DNA of 64,000 nucleotides from Pseudogemmatithrix spongiicola (lineage in GTDB: Bacteria > Gemmatimonadota > Gemmatimonadetes > Gemmatimonadales > Gemmatimonadaceae), in NCBI RefSeq assembly GCF_030623445.1, contig NZ_CP130613.1, positions 2,914,001-2,978,000 on the forward strand, read 5' to 3'. Of the stretch, positions 41,169 to 48,041 are shown piece after piece. The notes under the pieces were generated by a model, which made no database searches, was not told the DNA's origin, and worked only from the letters and a program-made list of their open reading frames with translations. The first letter of the stretch is position 1; the number at the start of each line of letters is the position of its first letter. The position numbers and the translations under genes are program-made.

Positions 41169-42815
41169 GTGTTCGCTCGTGCACTCATGCTCGTGGCGCT
41201 TGCCGCGCCGCTGCTGTCGGCCCAAACGCCGGCGGGACAGGCCCGGCCGCCGATGGGCAGCCGCAATCCGATGGCCGACCCGATCAACGTCGAGGCCGTG
41301 CCTGCCTACATCCGTCGCACGCCGCCGAGCGATGCGACCATCCAGCGCATCTGGGACGAAGGCATGAACCGCTCGCAAGCGATGTCGCTGGCGCAGCAGT
41401 TCCTCGATCCGATCGGGCAGCGACTCACGGGCTCGCCGGAGAGCGAGCGCGCGCAGGACTGGCTGGTGAAGACGTATCAGGGCTGGGGCGTGACGGCGCG
41501 CAAGGAGCGCTACGGCACTTGGCTCGGATGGAAGCGCGGTGTGACGCACGTGGACTTGATCTCGCCGCGTATCCGTTCGCTGGAGGCGCACGCGCTGGCG
41601 TACAGCCCGGGCATGCGTCGGCCGGCGGAGGGCGAGGTGATCGCGTGGCCGGAAGGCATCTCGACGCCGGCGGAGTTCGATGCGTGGCTTCCGAACGTGC
41701 GCGGCAAGTTCTTCCTGCGCAGCGTTCCGCGCCTCAGCTGCCGCTCGCCGGGCCAGTGGGCCGAGTTCGGCACGCCCGAGGAACGCGCCCGCGTCGACTC
41801 GATGCAGAACCAGATGCAGCTCGCTTGGAATCAGCTGAACGTCGCGATGAGCGGCGGACGCAGCATCTGGGAGAAGCTCAAGGCGGCAGGCGCGCTCGGC
41901 GTGTTCGAGTCGCAGTGGTCGAACTACCCCGGCATCCAGAAGATCTTCGGCTCGCCGCTGCAGAGCGTCCCGTCGTTCGCGATCGGCTGCGAGGATTACG
42001 GCCTGCTCTTCCGCATGGCACGCGCCGGTCAGGGCCCGCGCGTGCGCGCCTTCACCGACAGTGAGTTGCTCGGAGAGCGTCCGGTGTTCAACGTCGTCGC
42101 AGAGATCCGCGGCAGCGAGAAGCCCGAGGAGTACGTGCTGCTGTCGGCCCACTTCGACTCGCACTCGTCGGCCTCCGGCGCCACGGACAACGGCACGGGC
42201 ACCGTGACGATGCTCGAAGCGCTGCGCATCCTGCGCCAGGTGTATCCGAATCCCAAGCGGACGATCCTCGTCGGCCACTGGAATGGCGAAGAGCAGGGCC
42301 TCAACGGCTCGCGCGCGTTCAGCGAGGATCATCCGGAGGTCGTGAACGGCCTGCAGGCGCTGTGGAACCAGGACAACGGCACCGGCCGCGTCGTGAACCT
42401 GAGCGCCGGTCCCTTCCCGGGCGCCGCGGGCCGCATCGAGCAGTACCTCGGCCAGCTCCCGAGCGAGATCACCCAGTGGATTCGCTTCCAGCCCACGGGC
42501 GGCCAGGCGACGGGCGGTACGGACCACGCCAGCTTCGTGTGCCACAAGGCGCCGGCGTTCAACCTCGGCGCGTTGCCGTGGGACTATTCGTTCACGACGT
42601 GGCATACCGACCGCGACACGTACGACAAGATCGTGGAGTACGATCTCAAGAACAACGCGACGCTTGTCGCGATGTTGGCGTACCTCGCGAGCGAGGATCC
42701 GCAGCGCATGCCGCGGGATGTGATGGATCCGCTGCCGGGTGGGCCGAACGGGCAGCCGCGTGCGTGGCAGGCGTGCAATCCGGCGCGGCGGTCGTCGGAG
42801 GGTGCGACGCGGTAA
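41169..42815 (+). CDS. Secreted M28-family zinc peptidase
   Basis: A 548-residue exported aminopeptidase-like enzyme. The start is GTG at 41169 with a perfect AAGGAG seven bases upstream, giving the signal FARALMLVALAAPLLSAQ; the longer frame from 41142 would bury it. The M28 zinc ligands appear in SAHFDSHSSASGATDNGTGT, GHWNGEEQGLNGSRAF and the late His in YSFTTWHTDRDTYDK. A PA-like insert (residues 130-300) separates the N-terminus from the catalytic part. It ends before a strong intrinsic terminator and the IS element. Confidence 0.92.
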   Translation: MFARALMLVALAAPLLSAQTPAGQARPPMGSRNPMADPINVEAVPAYIRRTPPSDATIQRIWDEGMNRSQAMSLAQQFLDPIGQRLTGSPESERAQDWLVKTYQGWGVTARKERYGTWLGWKRGVTHVDLISPRIRSLEAHALAYSPGMRRPAEGEVIAWPEGISTPAEFDAWLPNVRGKFFLRSVPRLSCRSPGQWAEFGTPEERARVDSMQNQMQLAWNQLNVAMSGGRSIWEKLKAAGALGVFESQWSNYPGIQKIFGSPLQSVPSFAIGCEDYGLLFRMARAGQGPRVRAFTDSELLGERPVFNVVAEIRGSEKPEEYVLLSAHFDSHSSASGATDNGTGTVTMLEALRILRQVYPNPKRTILVGHWNGEEQGLNGSRAFSEDHPEVVNGLQALWNQDNGTGRVVNLSAGPFPGAAGRIEQYLGQLPSEITQWIRFQPTGGQATGGTDHASFVCHKAPAFNLGALPWDYSFTTWHTDRDTYDKIVEYDLKNNATLVAMLAYLASEDPQRMPRDVMDPLPGGPNGQPRAWQACNPARRSSEGATR

Positions 42816-42834
42816 GGGACGCTCACGCAGTGGG

Positions 42835-42874
42835 ACGGCCTCTCCGGCACACGCCGGGGAGGCCGTTTTCTTTC
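42835..42874 (+). terminator. Intrinsic terminator after the M28 peptidase gene
   Basis: Stem ACGGCCTC-CCGG / CCGG-GAGGCCGT with a four-base loop region (ACAC), followed by TTTTCTTT. It is a canonical Rho-independent terminator, 20 bases after the stop. Confidence 0.9.
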
Positions 42875-42902
42875 ATATTATGTACACGGTGAGGGGGCCG
42901 AT

Positions 42903-43941
42903 TGTACCCTAGGTGTAATGACCTAGCACGTTGTTGACAGGTAGAGGGCGAGTCGCTGGGCCGGGGTGCGATCGCCGAGCGCGCTGTGGCGGCGCTCGGT
43001 GTTGTAGAAGGAGAGATAGTGCGGGAGCGCGCGGGTCCGCCAGCCGGAGCGGCCGTACGGGCGTTCATAGGCCCACTCCGCGAGCAGCGTGCGGATGAAG
43101 CGCTCCGCCTTGCCGTTCGTCTGCGGCCGATACGGGCGCGTGAAGCGCTGGCCGACGCCGAGCGTGAGCGCCTGCTCCGCGAAGGGGAGCGCGCGGTAGC
43201 AGCTGCCGTTGTCGGTGAGGATGCGCTCGACGACGATGCCGAGCGCCGCGTACCAGGCGACCGCGCGCGCGAGGAAGGCCGCCGCGGTCGGTGCCGTCTC
43301 GTCAGGCAAGACCTCGACGTACGCGATGCGCGTGTGGTCGTCGATGGCGACGTGCACGAACTCCCAGCCGCGTCCGCGCGTGCGGCGGGTGCGGTCCCCG
43401 TGGATGCGGTGCCCGACGACGCCGATGCGCCCGAGCTTCTTGACGTCGAGGTGCACGAGCTCGCCGGGCCGCGCCCGTTCGTAGCGCACGAGGCGCCGCG
43501 GGGGCTCGACACGCGGCAGGCGCCCGAGCCCCAGGCGGCGCAGCTCGCGGCCGACGCTCGAGAGTGGCAGGCCCGTGTGCTGCGCGATGCGGCGGCTCGA
43601 CCACCGCTGCCGCCGCCGCTTGAGGATCTGCCGGCGGTAGCGGCGCTTCAGGCGCGTCGGCGAGTGATGCGGCCGCGACGAGCGCGTCTCGACCTCCGCG
43701 CGGCGGCGCAGCCACTTGTAGATGGTCTGCCGCGACACACCGAAGGCGCGGGCGACCTGGGCGACGGGCGTACCGGCCCACACGCGGCGGCAGGCCTCCC
43801 GTCGCGCGTACGGGGTGAGTCGTGCATTCTTGTGGGTGTTCACAGGGCCTCTGGCGTTGCCGGTTGCGTGTCTCGACAACCCCAGCTTGGTGAGGCTACG
43901 CCCTGTGAACAACCTCCTGAGCAATAAGACCTAGGCCACTA
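42903..43941 (-). mobile_element. IS481-family insertion sequence, intact, about 1.04 kb
   Basis: One DDE transposase gene flanked by imperfect inverted ends. Read inward, the left end is CCTAGGTGTAATGACC...GTTGTTGACAGG and the right end is CCTAGGTCTTATTGCT...GTTGTTCACAGG; they agree in about 22 of 32 positions in the inner part, plus the CCTAGGT block. The outer limits (42903 and 43941) are estimates from where the similarity fades. I could not find a convincing target duplication. The element lies between the M28 terminator and a PAS gene, so it breaks no obvious gene. Confidence 0.85.
42923..43843 (-). CDS. IS481-family transposase
   Basis: A 306-residue transposase. The GTG at 43843 gives the family-typical start MNTHKNARLTPYARREACRR; the frame also runs upstream into the right end of the element. 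An N-terminal HTH (VAQVARAFGVSRQTIYKWLR) precedes a basic linker. The RNase-H-like DDE core has D in LVHLDVKKLGRIGVVGHR, D in ERILTDNGSCYRAL and E in PQTNGKAERFIRTLLAEWAY. It is full length with no frameshift, so the element may still be mobile. The codon use is as GC-rich as the chromosome. Confidence 0.94.
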   Translation of the reverse strand: MNTHKNARLTPYARREACRRVWAGTPVAQVARAFGVSRQTIYKWLRRRAEVETRSSRPHHSPTRLKRRYRRQILKRRRQRWSSRRIAQHTGLPLSSVGRELRRLGLGRLPRVEPPRRLVRYERARPGELVHLDVKKLGRIGVVGHRIHGDRTRRTRGRGWEFVHVAIDDHTRIAYVEVLPDETAPTAAAFLARAVAWYAALGIVVERILTDNGSCYRALPFAEQALTLGVGQRFTRPYRPQTNGKAERFIRTLLAEWAYERPYGRSGWRTRALPHYLSFYNTERRHSALGDRTPAQRLALYLSTTC

Positions 43942-43974
43942 TCTATTCGCCGTACTTGCCTACACTGTCTCCAT

Positions 43975-44544
43975 ATGACTAATGACACGATCGTCTACCG
44001 GGTTGATGCAGACGATCGCATTGTCTCTGTCAGTTCCGCGTGGGACCCGTTCGCCATCGCGAACAACGGGCGCGAGGTCACGGCCTCATCGGTCTTGGGA
44101 AAGAATCTCTTCGAGTTCATCGGGGACAGGACCACGCGGCACATCTACCGGCAGATGCTGGCCCGCATCAGGGCCGGCGGAAATCTCCGCTATCGGTACC
44201 GCTGCGACTCGCCGGATTGCCGGCGACTCATGGAGATGCAGATCGTCGCCACGGCCGAGAAGGGCGGGGTCGAGTTCCGCTCGGTGACCGTGGAAGAGCA
44301 TCCGCGCACCCCGATGGTGGTGCCGCAGGCCGACGGCGCCTTGGATCCGGACCCAGAGGAGCTCCAGCGCGCCTGCGGATGGTGCAATCGCCTTGATGTC
44401 GATGGCACCTGGATGGAGATCGAAGACGCGCTGCCGCGACTGCGGTTGCTCGAACGCGCATCTCCCCCGACGGTGACCCACGGCATCTGCGAGGACTGCC
44501 TTGCGCGGATGACGGAAGAGCTAGAGTTCGCGACGGGGGCATGA
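43975..44544 (+). CDS. Small PAS-domain protein with a C-terminal cysteine-rich zinc-ribbon-like motif
   Basis: A 189-residue cytoplasmic protein without an output domain. Residues 5-110 resemble a PAS sensor (YRVDADDRIVSVSSAWDPFA; GKNLFEFIGDRTTRHIYRQM). The tail carries CGWCNRLDVDGTWMEIEDAL and VTHGICEDCLARM, a two-CxxC module often found after PAS domains in signalling proteins. Further Cys (CDSPDC) lie in the PAS domain. It may be a redox- or metal-sensing adaptor; no kinase is next to it. The ATG at 43975 is 34 bases from the end of the IS element, so its native promoter may have been displaced. Confidence 0.78.
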   Translation: MTNDTIVYRVDADDRIVSVSSAWDPFAIANNGREVTASSVLGKNLFEFIGDRTTRHIYRQMLARIRAGGNLRYRYRCDSPDCRRLMEMQIVATAEKGGVEFRSVTVEEHPRTPMVVPQADGALDPDPEELQRACGWCNRLDVDGTWMEIEDALPRLRLLERASPPTVTHGICEDCLARMTEELEFATGA

Positions 44545-44594
44545 CCCCGCGGCCGCATTAACGCGGCTCGCCCGTCTGGCGTATCTTCCATAGG

Positions 44595-45056
44595 ATGCGC
44601 CCCCCCTTCGCGACCGCACGCCTCGCCCGCCGAGCGCTCTTCGCCATCCTGCTGCTCGGGGTAGCTGGCACGCTCGCGGAGCTCCTGCTCCTCAAGCACT
44701 TCGAGGACATCTGGCAGTTCGTGCCCGTCACCTTGCTGGGCGGCGCCCTCGCGCTGCTCATCCTGAATGCACTGACCGACGTTAGGCCGGCACGTCTCGC
44801 CCTTGATGGCGTCATGGCCCTGTGCATCGCCGCCGGCGTCGTCGGCCTCGCGATGCACCTCTCGGGCAATATCGAATGGGAGCTCGAGCGCGCCCCCGAG
44901 CTCACCGGCTGGCCGCTCCTCCGCGACGCCCTCATGGGCGCCACCCCGTCGCTCGCTCCGGGCGCCATGATCCAGCTCGGCCTCATCGGCCTGCTGCACG
45001 GCTACCTGCGCCACCGCGAGCTTCAGCCGACCTCACCATCCTCACCGGAGTCCTGA
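44595..45056 (+). CDS. Small membrane protein of unknown function
   Basis: A 153-residue protein with four predicted membrane helices: ALFAILLLGVAGTLAELLLL, FVPVTLLGGALALLILNAL, LALDGVMALCIAAGVVGLAM, and a last one near PGAMIQLGLIGLLHGYL. The N-terminus is basic and the tail is Ser/Pro-rich. No family recognised. It is one base from the HhH-repeat gene downstream, so the two are probably cotranslated; this suggests that the secreted HhH protein and this membrane protein belong together. Confidence 0.75.
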   Translation: MRPPFATARLARRALFAILLLGVAGTLAELLLLKHFEDIWQFVPVTLLGGALALLILNALTDVRPARLALDGVMALCIAAGVVGLAMHLSGNIEWELERAPELTGWPLLRDALMGATPSLAPGAMIQLGLIGLLHGYLRHRELQPTSPSSPES

Positions 45057-45057
45057 T

Positions 45058-45714
45058 ATGTCGCGGTTCATCGTTGCTGCCGCTGCCCTGCTGCTCACCG
45101 TCGTCTCGACCGCCGAGGCCCAGTTGGGCCGGCAGCGCGACCGGCTCGTCGAGCCGAACATCGCCGCGGACAGCACGATGCTGGCGCTGCCGTACCTCAC
45201 GCCGACGATCGTCGAGGCCATCAAGGCCGCGCGGCCGATCCTGAGCATCGTGACCCTCGATAGCATCCTGACCGCGCAGCGCCTCACCAAGCCGCAGCGC
45301 GACTCACTGTACCGCCGGATGTTCGTGCACGTGGACTTGAACCGCGGCACCGACGCCGAGTTCCTGCTGATCCCCGGTGCCGGGCCGCGCATGCTGCGAG
45401 AATTCAAGGAGTACCGGCCGTGGACCTCGTACGCGCAGTTCGAGCGCGAGATTGGCAAGTACGTGCGCAATGTGCCCGGCGAAGTCGAGCGCCTCGAGCA
45501 GTACACGTTCATCGCCTTCGATCTGAACACAGCGACTGACGAGATCATGGCGACCTTCGCGCCGATTGCCGTCGGGACGCCGCGCTGGATCCGCGAATTC
45601 AAGGAATACCGGCCGTGGACCTCGCAGGCGCAGTTCGAACGGGAGATCGGGAAGTACGTCCGGCGCAATCCGACGGAAGTCGCGCGGCTCTGGCGGTATG
45701 CGATCATCCGCTGA
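45058..45714 (+). CDS. Secreted protein with duplicated helix-hairpin-helix-like segment
   Basis: A 218-residue exported protein (signal ending STAEAQLG). Two copies of a segment, REFKEYRPWTSYAQFEREIG (residues 114-133) and REFKEYRPWTSQAQFEREIG (179-198), are each preceded by a nucleotide-fold-like loop (FLLIPGAGPRML in the first). The order Gly-hairpin, helix, short PWTS turn resembles ComEA-type helix-hairpin-helix DNA-binding units. The two copies are about 85-90 percent identical even at the DNA level, a recent duplication. DNA or polyanion binding outside the cytoplasm is a guess. A hairpin terminator follows. Confidence 0.8.
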   Translation: MSRFIVAAAALLLTVVSTAEAQLGRQRDRLVEPNIAADSTMLALPYLTPTIVEAIKAARPILSIVTLDSILTAQRLTKPQRDSLYRRMFVHVDLNRGTDAEFLLIPGAGPRMLREFKEYRPWTSYAQFEREIGKYVRNVPGEVERLEQYTFIAFDLNTATDEIMATFAPIAVGTPRWIREFKEYRPWTSQAQFEREIGKYVRRNPTEVARLWRYAIIR

Positions 45715-45745
45715 CCGGCGCTAGCCGCGCGCACCGCGGGACGGG

Positions 45746-45774
45746 GGCCGCACGCTTGCAGGCGTGCGGCCTTT
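45746..45774 (+). terminator. Intrinsic terminator after the HhH-repeat gene
   Basis: GGCCGCACGC (45746-45755) and GCGTGCGGCC (45762-45771) pair perfectly around six bases, followed by TTTGTC. It closes the unit 44595-45714; the next gene starts 12 bases beyond. Confidence 0.8.
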
Positions 45775-45785
45775 GTCGTCTCTTT

Positions 45786-46187
45786 ATGCGCATGAGCCAG
45801 CTTGCCGAGTTCCGTAGGTCTCCCCTGGGAAGGGCCGTGGCGTCTGCCGCCATCTTCGCGGCCTTCGGCGTCACGGTGCGGTACGTCTGGGGCGCCTTCG
45901 ATCCAGAGATGCAATCGTGGTCGATGGTCGCCGCCGCGCCGCTGCTGGGACTGGTCACGTACCTGCAGGCCGTGGGCAAGCCCCGCCAGCTCGGGCGCTT
46001 CTTCGTCGGATTCGGAATCCTCGGGATCCTCTTCTGGACGGTCGCGATCGCCATCGGCACGCTGCCGGTCGAAGCGCGCATCGATTGGTTCTGGGTTGCG
46101 ATCATCTCTGCCTTCCCCGCGGCGTGCCTCGTCCTCGGATTCCGCGAGTTGAGGAAGTCCTCGACGAACACCGCGCCCACCCAGTGA
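45786..46187 (+). CDS. Small membrane protein of unknown function
   Basis: A 133-residue protein with about four hydrophobic segments: VASAAIFAAFGVTVRYVWGA, WSMVAAAPLLGLVTYLQAVG, FFVGFGILGILFWTVAIAIG and WFWVAIISAFPAACLVLGFR. Two in-frame ATG codons (45786 and 45792) lie close together. No conserved motif or family recognised. It lies just past a terminator and 28 bases before the DUF1304 gene, which also encodes a small membrane protein, so the two may be cotranscribed. Confidence 0.7.
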   Translation: MRMSQLAEFRRSPLGRAVASAAIFAAFGVTVRYVWGAFDPEMQSWSMVAAAPLLGLVTYLQAVGKPRQLGRFFVGFGILGILFWTVAIAIGTLPVEARIDWFWVAIISAFPAACLVLGFRELRKSSTNTAPTQ

Positions 46188-46215
46188 GCCTGCGGCCTCG
46201 TTTACGGCTAGAGCG

Positions 46216-46572
46216 ATGCTCGCGATAGCGCGCCTCTCGGCCCTGCTGGTGGCCCTACTCCACGTCTACATCCTCGTCCTTGAGATGTTCTGGTGGGAGA
46301 CCCCGCGCGGACGCCGCGCGTTCGGCACGACACCGGAGTTCGCGGCGCAGACCCGCGTGCTCGCCGCCAACCAAGGGTTCTACAACGGCATCCTGGCCGC
46401 AGGCCTCCTCTGGGGCCTGTGGCTCGGCGCCGCGGGTGAATCCGTCGTCGTGTTCTTCCTGGTCGCGGTAATCGCCGCCGGCATCTTCGGCGCCGCGACA
46501 GCCAATCGACGCATCCTGTTCATCCAGGCGCTCCCCGCCGCCATCGCCCTCGCCCTCACGCTGCTCTCATGA
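46216..46572 (+). CDS. DUF1304 membrane protein
   Basis: A 118-residue integral membrane protein of the DUF1304 family. Its hallmark WWETPRGRRAFGTTPEF and ANQGFYNGILAAGLLWG are present, with four membrane helices and no soluble domain. The family is widespread and uncharacterised. Its stop overlaps the start of the M20 peptidase gene (ATGA), so both are made from one transcript. The short length (about 120 residues) is normal for the family. Function unknown. Confidence 0.9.
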   Translation: MLAIARLSALLVALLHVYILVLEMFWWETPRGRRAFGTTPEFAAQTRVLAANQGFYNGILAAGLLWGLWLGAAGESVVVFFLVAVIAAGIFGAATANRRILFIQALPAAIALALTLLS

Positions 46573-48041
46573 AGCGCATCCTCATCGCCATCGTCGTGCT
46601 CGGTCTCGCGCTGTTCGGTGTGCTCGCGGCCAATGCCCTGCGTGTCCCGGCGCCCGCTGCCGCGTCGGGGGCGTCCGACGCCATCGCCATTGACGTCGCG
46701 GCAGCCGCCGAGCGCTTGGCTGTCGCGGTGCGCTTCCCCACCGTGAGCGTGCAAAGCGGCGCGCCGATCGACACCGCAGAGTTCCGCGCGCTCTACGCGC
46801 ACTTCGAGCGCGCGTATCCCGCGGCGCACGCCGCCATGCGCCGCGAGACGATCGGGGAGCTCTCCCTCCTCTACACCTGGCCCGGCAGCGACTCCACCGC
46901 AGCTCCCGTCGTGCTGATGGGCCACGTTGACGTCGTTCCAGTCACGGACGAGAATCGCGCCGAGTGGCTGCACGGCCCCTTCGACGGCACCATTGCAGAC
47001 GGGTTCGTGTGGGGTCGCGGGACGCTCGACGACAAGGTCACAGTCGTGTCGATCCTTGAAGCGGTAGAGCAAATGGCGGCGGCTGGCCTGCGACCGGCGC
47101 GGACCGTGTATCTCGCCTTCGGCCACGACGAGGAAGTCGGTGGTCTCCACGGCGCACGGCGCATCGTCGATACGCTGGTCGCACGAGGCGTTCGTCCTGC
47201 GCTGGTGTTGGACGAGGGCGGGTTCATGACCTCCGGCGCGATTCCCGGCGTTGAAGGCGTGGCGGCAATCGTCGGCATCGCCGAGAAGGGCTATCTCTCG
47301 CTCACGCTGACGTCGCGGGCCAGCGGTGGACACTCGTCCATGCCGCCGACGCGCACGGCGGTCGGGGCGCTCAGCGCCGCCATCGATCGGCTGATGGCGA
47401 ACCCGTTCCCCGCGTCGCTCGACGGCCCGACGGCGCAGATGATGACGGCGATGGCGCCGTACGTGCCGTTTGGCCAGCGCCTCGTGCTGGCCAACCTCTG
47501 GCTCACGGAGCCGTTGGTCATCCGGTCGTTGCAAGGCACGCCACTGGGCGGCGCCCTCACGCGTACGACAACGGCGCCGACGATGCTGAACGCCGGGGTC
47601 AAGGACAACGTGCTGCCACCTGAAGCGACGGCGGTGGTCAACTTCCGCATCCGACCCGGCGAGACCCGCGAGACCGTCATCGCGCGCGTGCGCGAGATCG
47701 TGAACGACACCATGATCGCCATCGCGCCGCGCGACTCCGCAACCGCCGATCCCTCAGCGGTCTCGCGCACCGACGTGCCGGCATACCAGCTGATCGAGCG
47801 CACCATTCGTGCAATGGTGCCGGATCGCAGCGTTCCGGTCCTGCCCTACCTCGTCATGGGCGGCACGGATGCCAAGTTCTGGAGTGCGCACTCCGACCGT
47901 GTCTACCGATTCCTTGCCGTGCCTCTCGGGGAGAGCGACGTCGCCCGCGTGCATGGCGTCAACGAGCGCATCGGCATCGAGGCGTTCGGGACGGCGATCG
48001 GCTTCTACGCACGGCTGCTCAGGAACCTCGACGGGCTCTAG
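46569..48041 (+). CDS. M20-family dipeptidase / N-acyl amino-acid hydrolase
   Basis: A 490-residue metallopeptidase with an N-terminal signal anchor (IAIVVLGLALFGVLAANALR). Metal ligands are in VVLMGHVDVVPV, WGRGTLDDKVTVVS and FGHDEEVGGLHGAR, and the last His ligand in DRVYRFLAVPLGESDVARVH. The dimerisation domain (SLTLTSRASGGHSSMPPT) is typical of M20. The overall size and the N-terminal anchor are like mammalian PM20D1-type enzymes. It overlaps the DUF1304 gene upstream. Its TAG stop sits in a CTAG that is also the stop of the converging M1 aminopeptidase. Confidence 0.92.
   Translation: MKRILIAIVVLGLALFGVLAANALRVPAPAAASGASDAIAIDVAAAAERLAVAVRFPTVSVQSGAPIDTAEFRALYAHFERAYPAAHAAMRRETIGELSLLYTWPGSDSTAAPVVLMGHVDVVPVTDENRAEWLHGPFDGTIADGFVWGRGTLDDKVTVVSILEAVEQMAAAGLRPARTVYLAFGHDEEVGGLHGARRIVDTLVARGVRPALVLDEGGFMTSGAIPGVEGVAAIVGIAEKGYLSLTLTSRASGGHSSMPPTRTAVGALSAAIDRLMANPFPASLDGPTAQMMTAMAPYVPFGQRLVLANLWLTEPLVIRSLQGTPLGGALTRTTTAPTMLNAGVKDNVLPPEATAVVNFRIRPGETRETVIARVREIVNDTMIAIAPRDSATADPSAVSRTDVPAYQLIERTIRAMVPDRSVPVLPYLVMGGTDAKFWSAHSDRVYRFLAVPLGESDVARVHGVNERIGIEAFGTAIGFYARLLRNLDGL

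Noticed and set aside
39450-42605. A 1051-codon open frame on the minus strand across the ABC and M28 genes
   Set aside because: It is antisense to four well-supported genes, its translation is Arg/His/Ala-rich without domains, and long antisense frames are expected at this GC content.
42920-43934. GACCTAG at both sides of the transposase as a target-site duplication
   Set aside because: Both copies lie inside the imperfect inverted ends (they align with each other as part of them), so they are not a flanking duplication.
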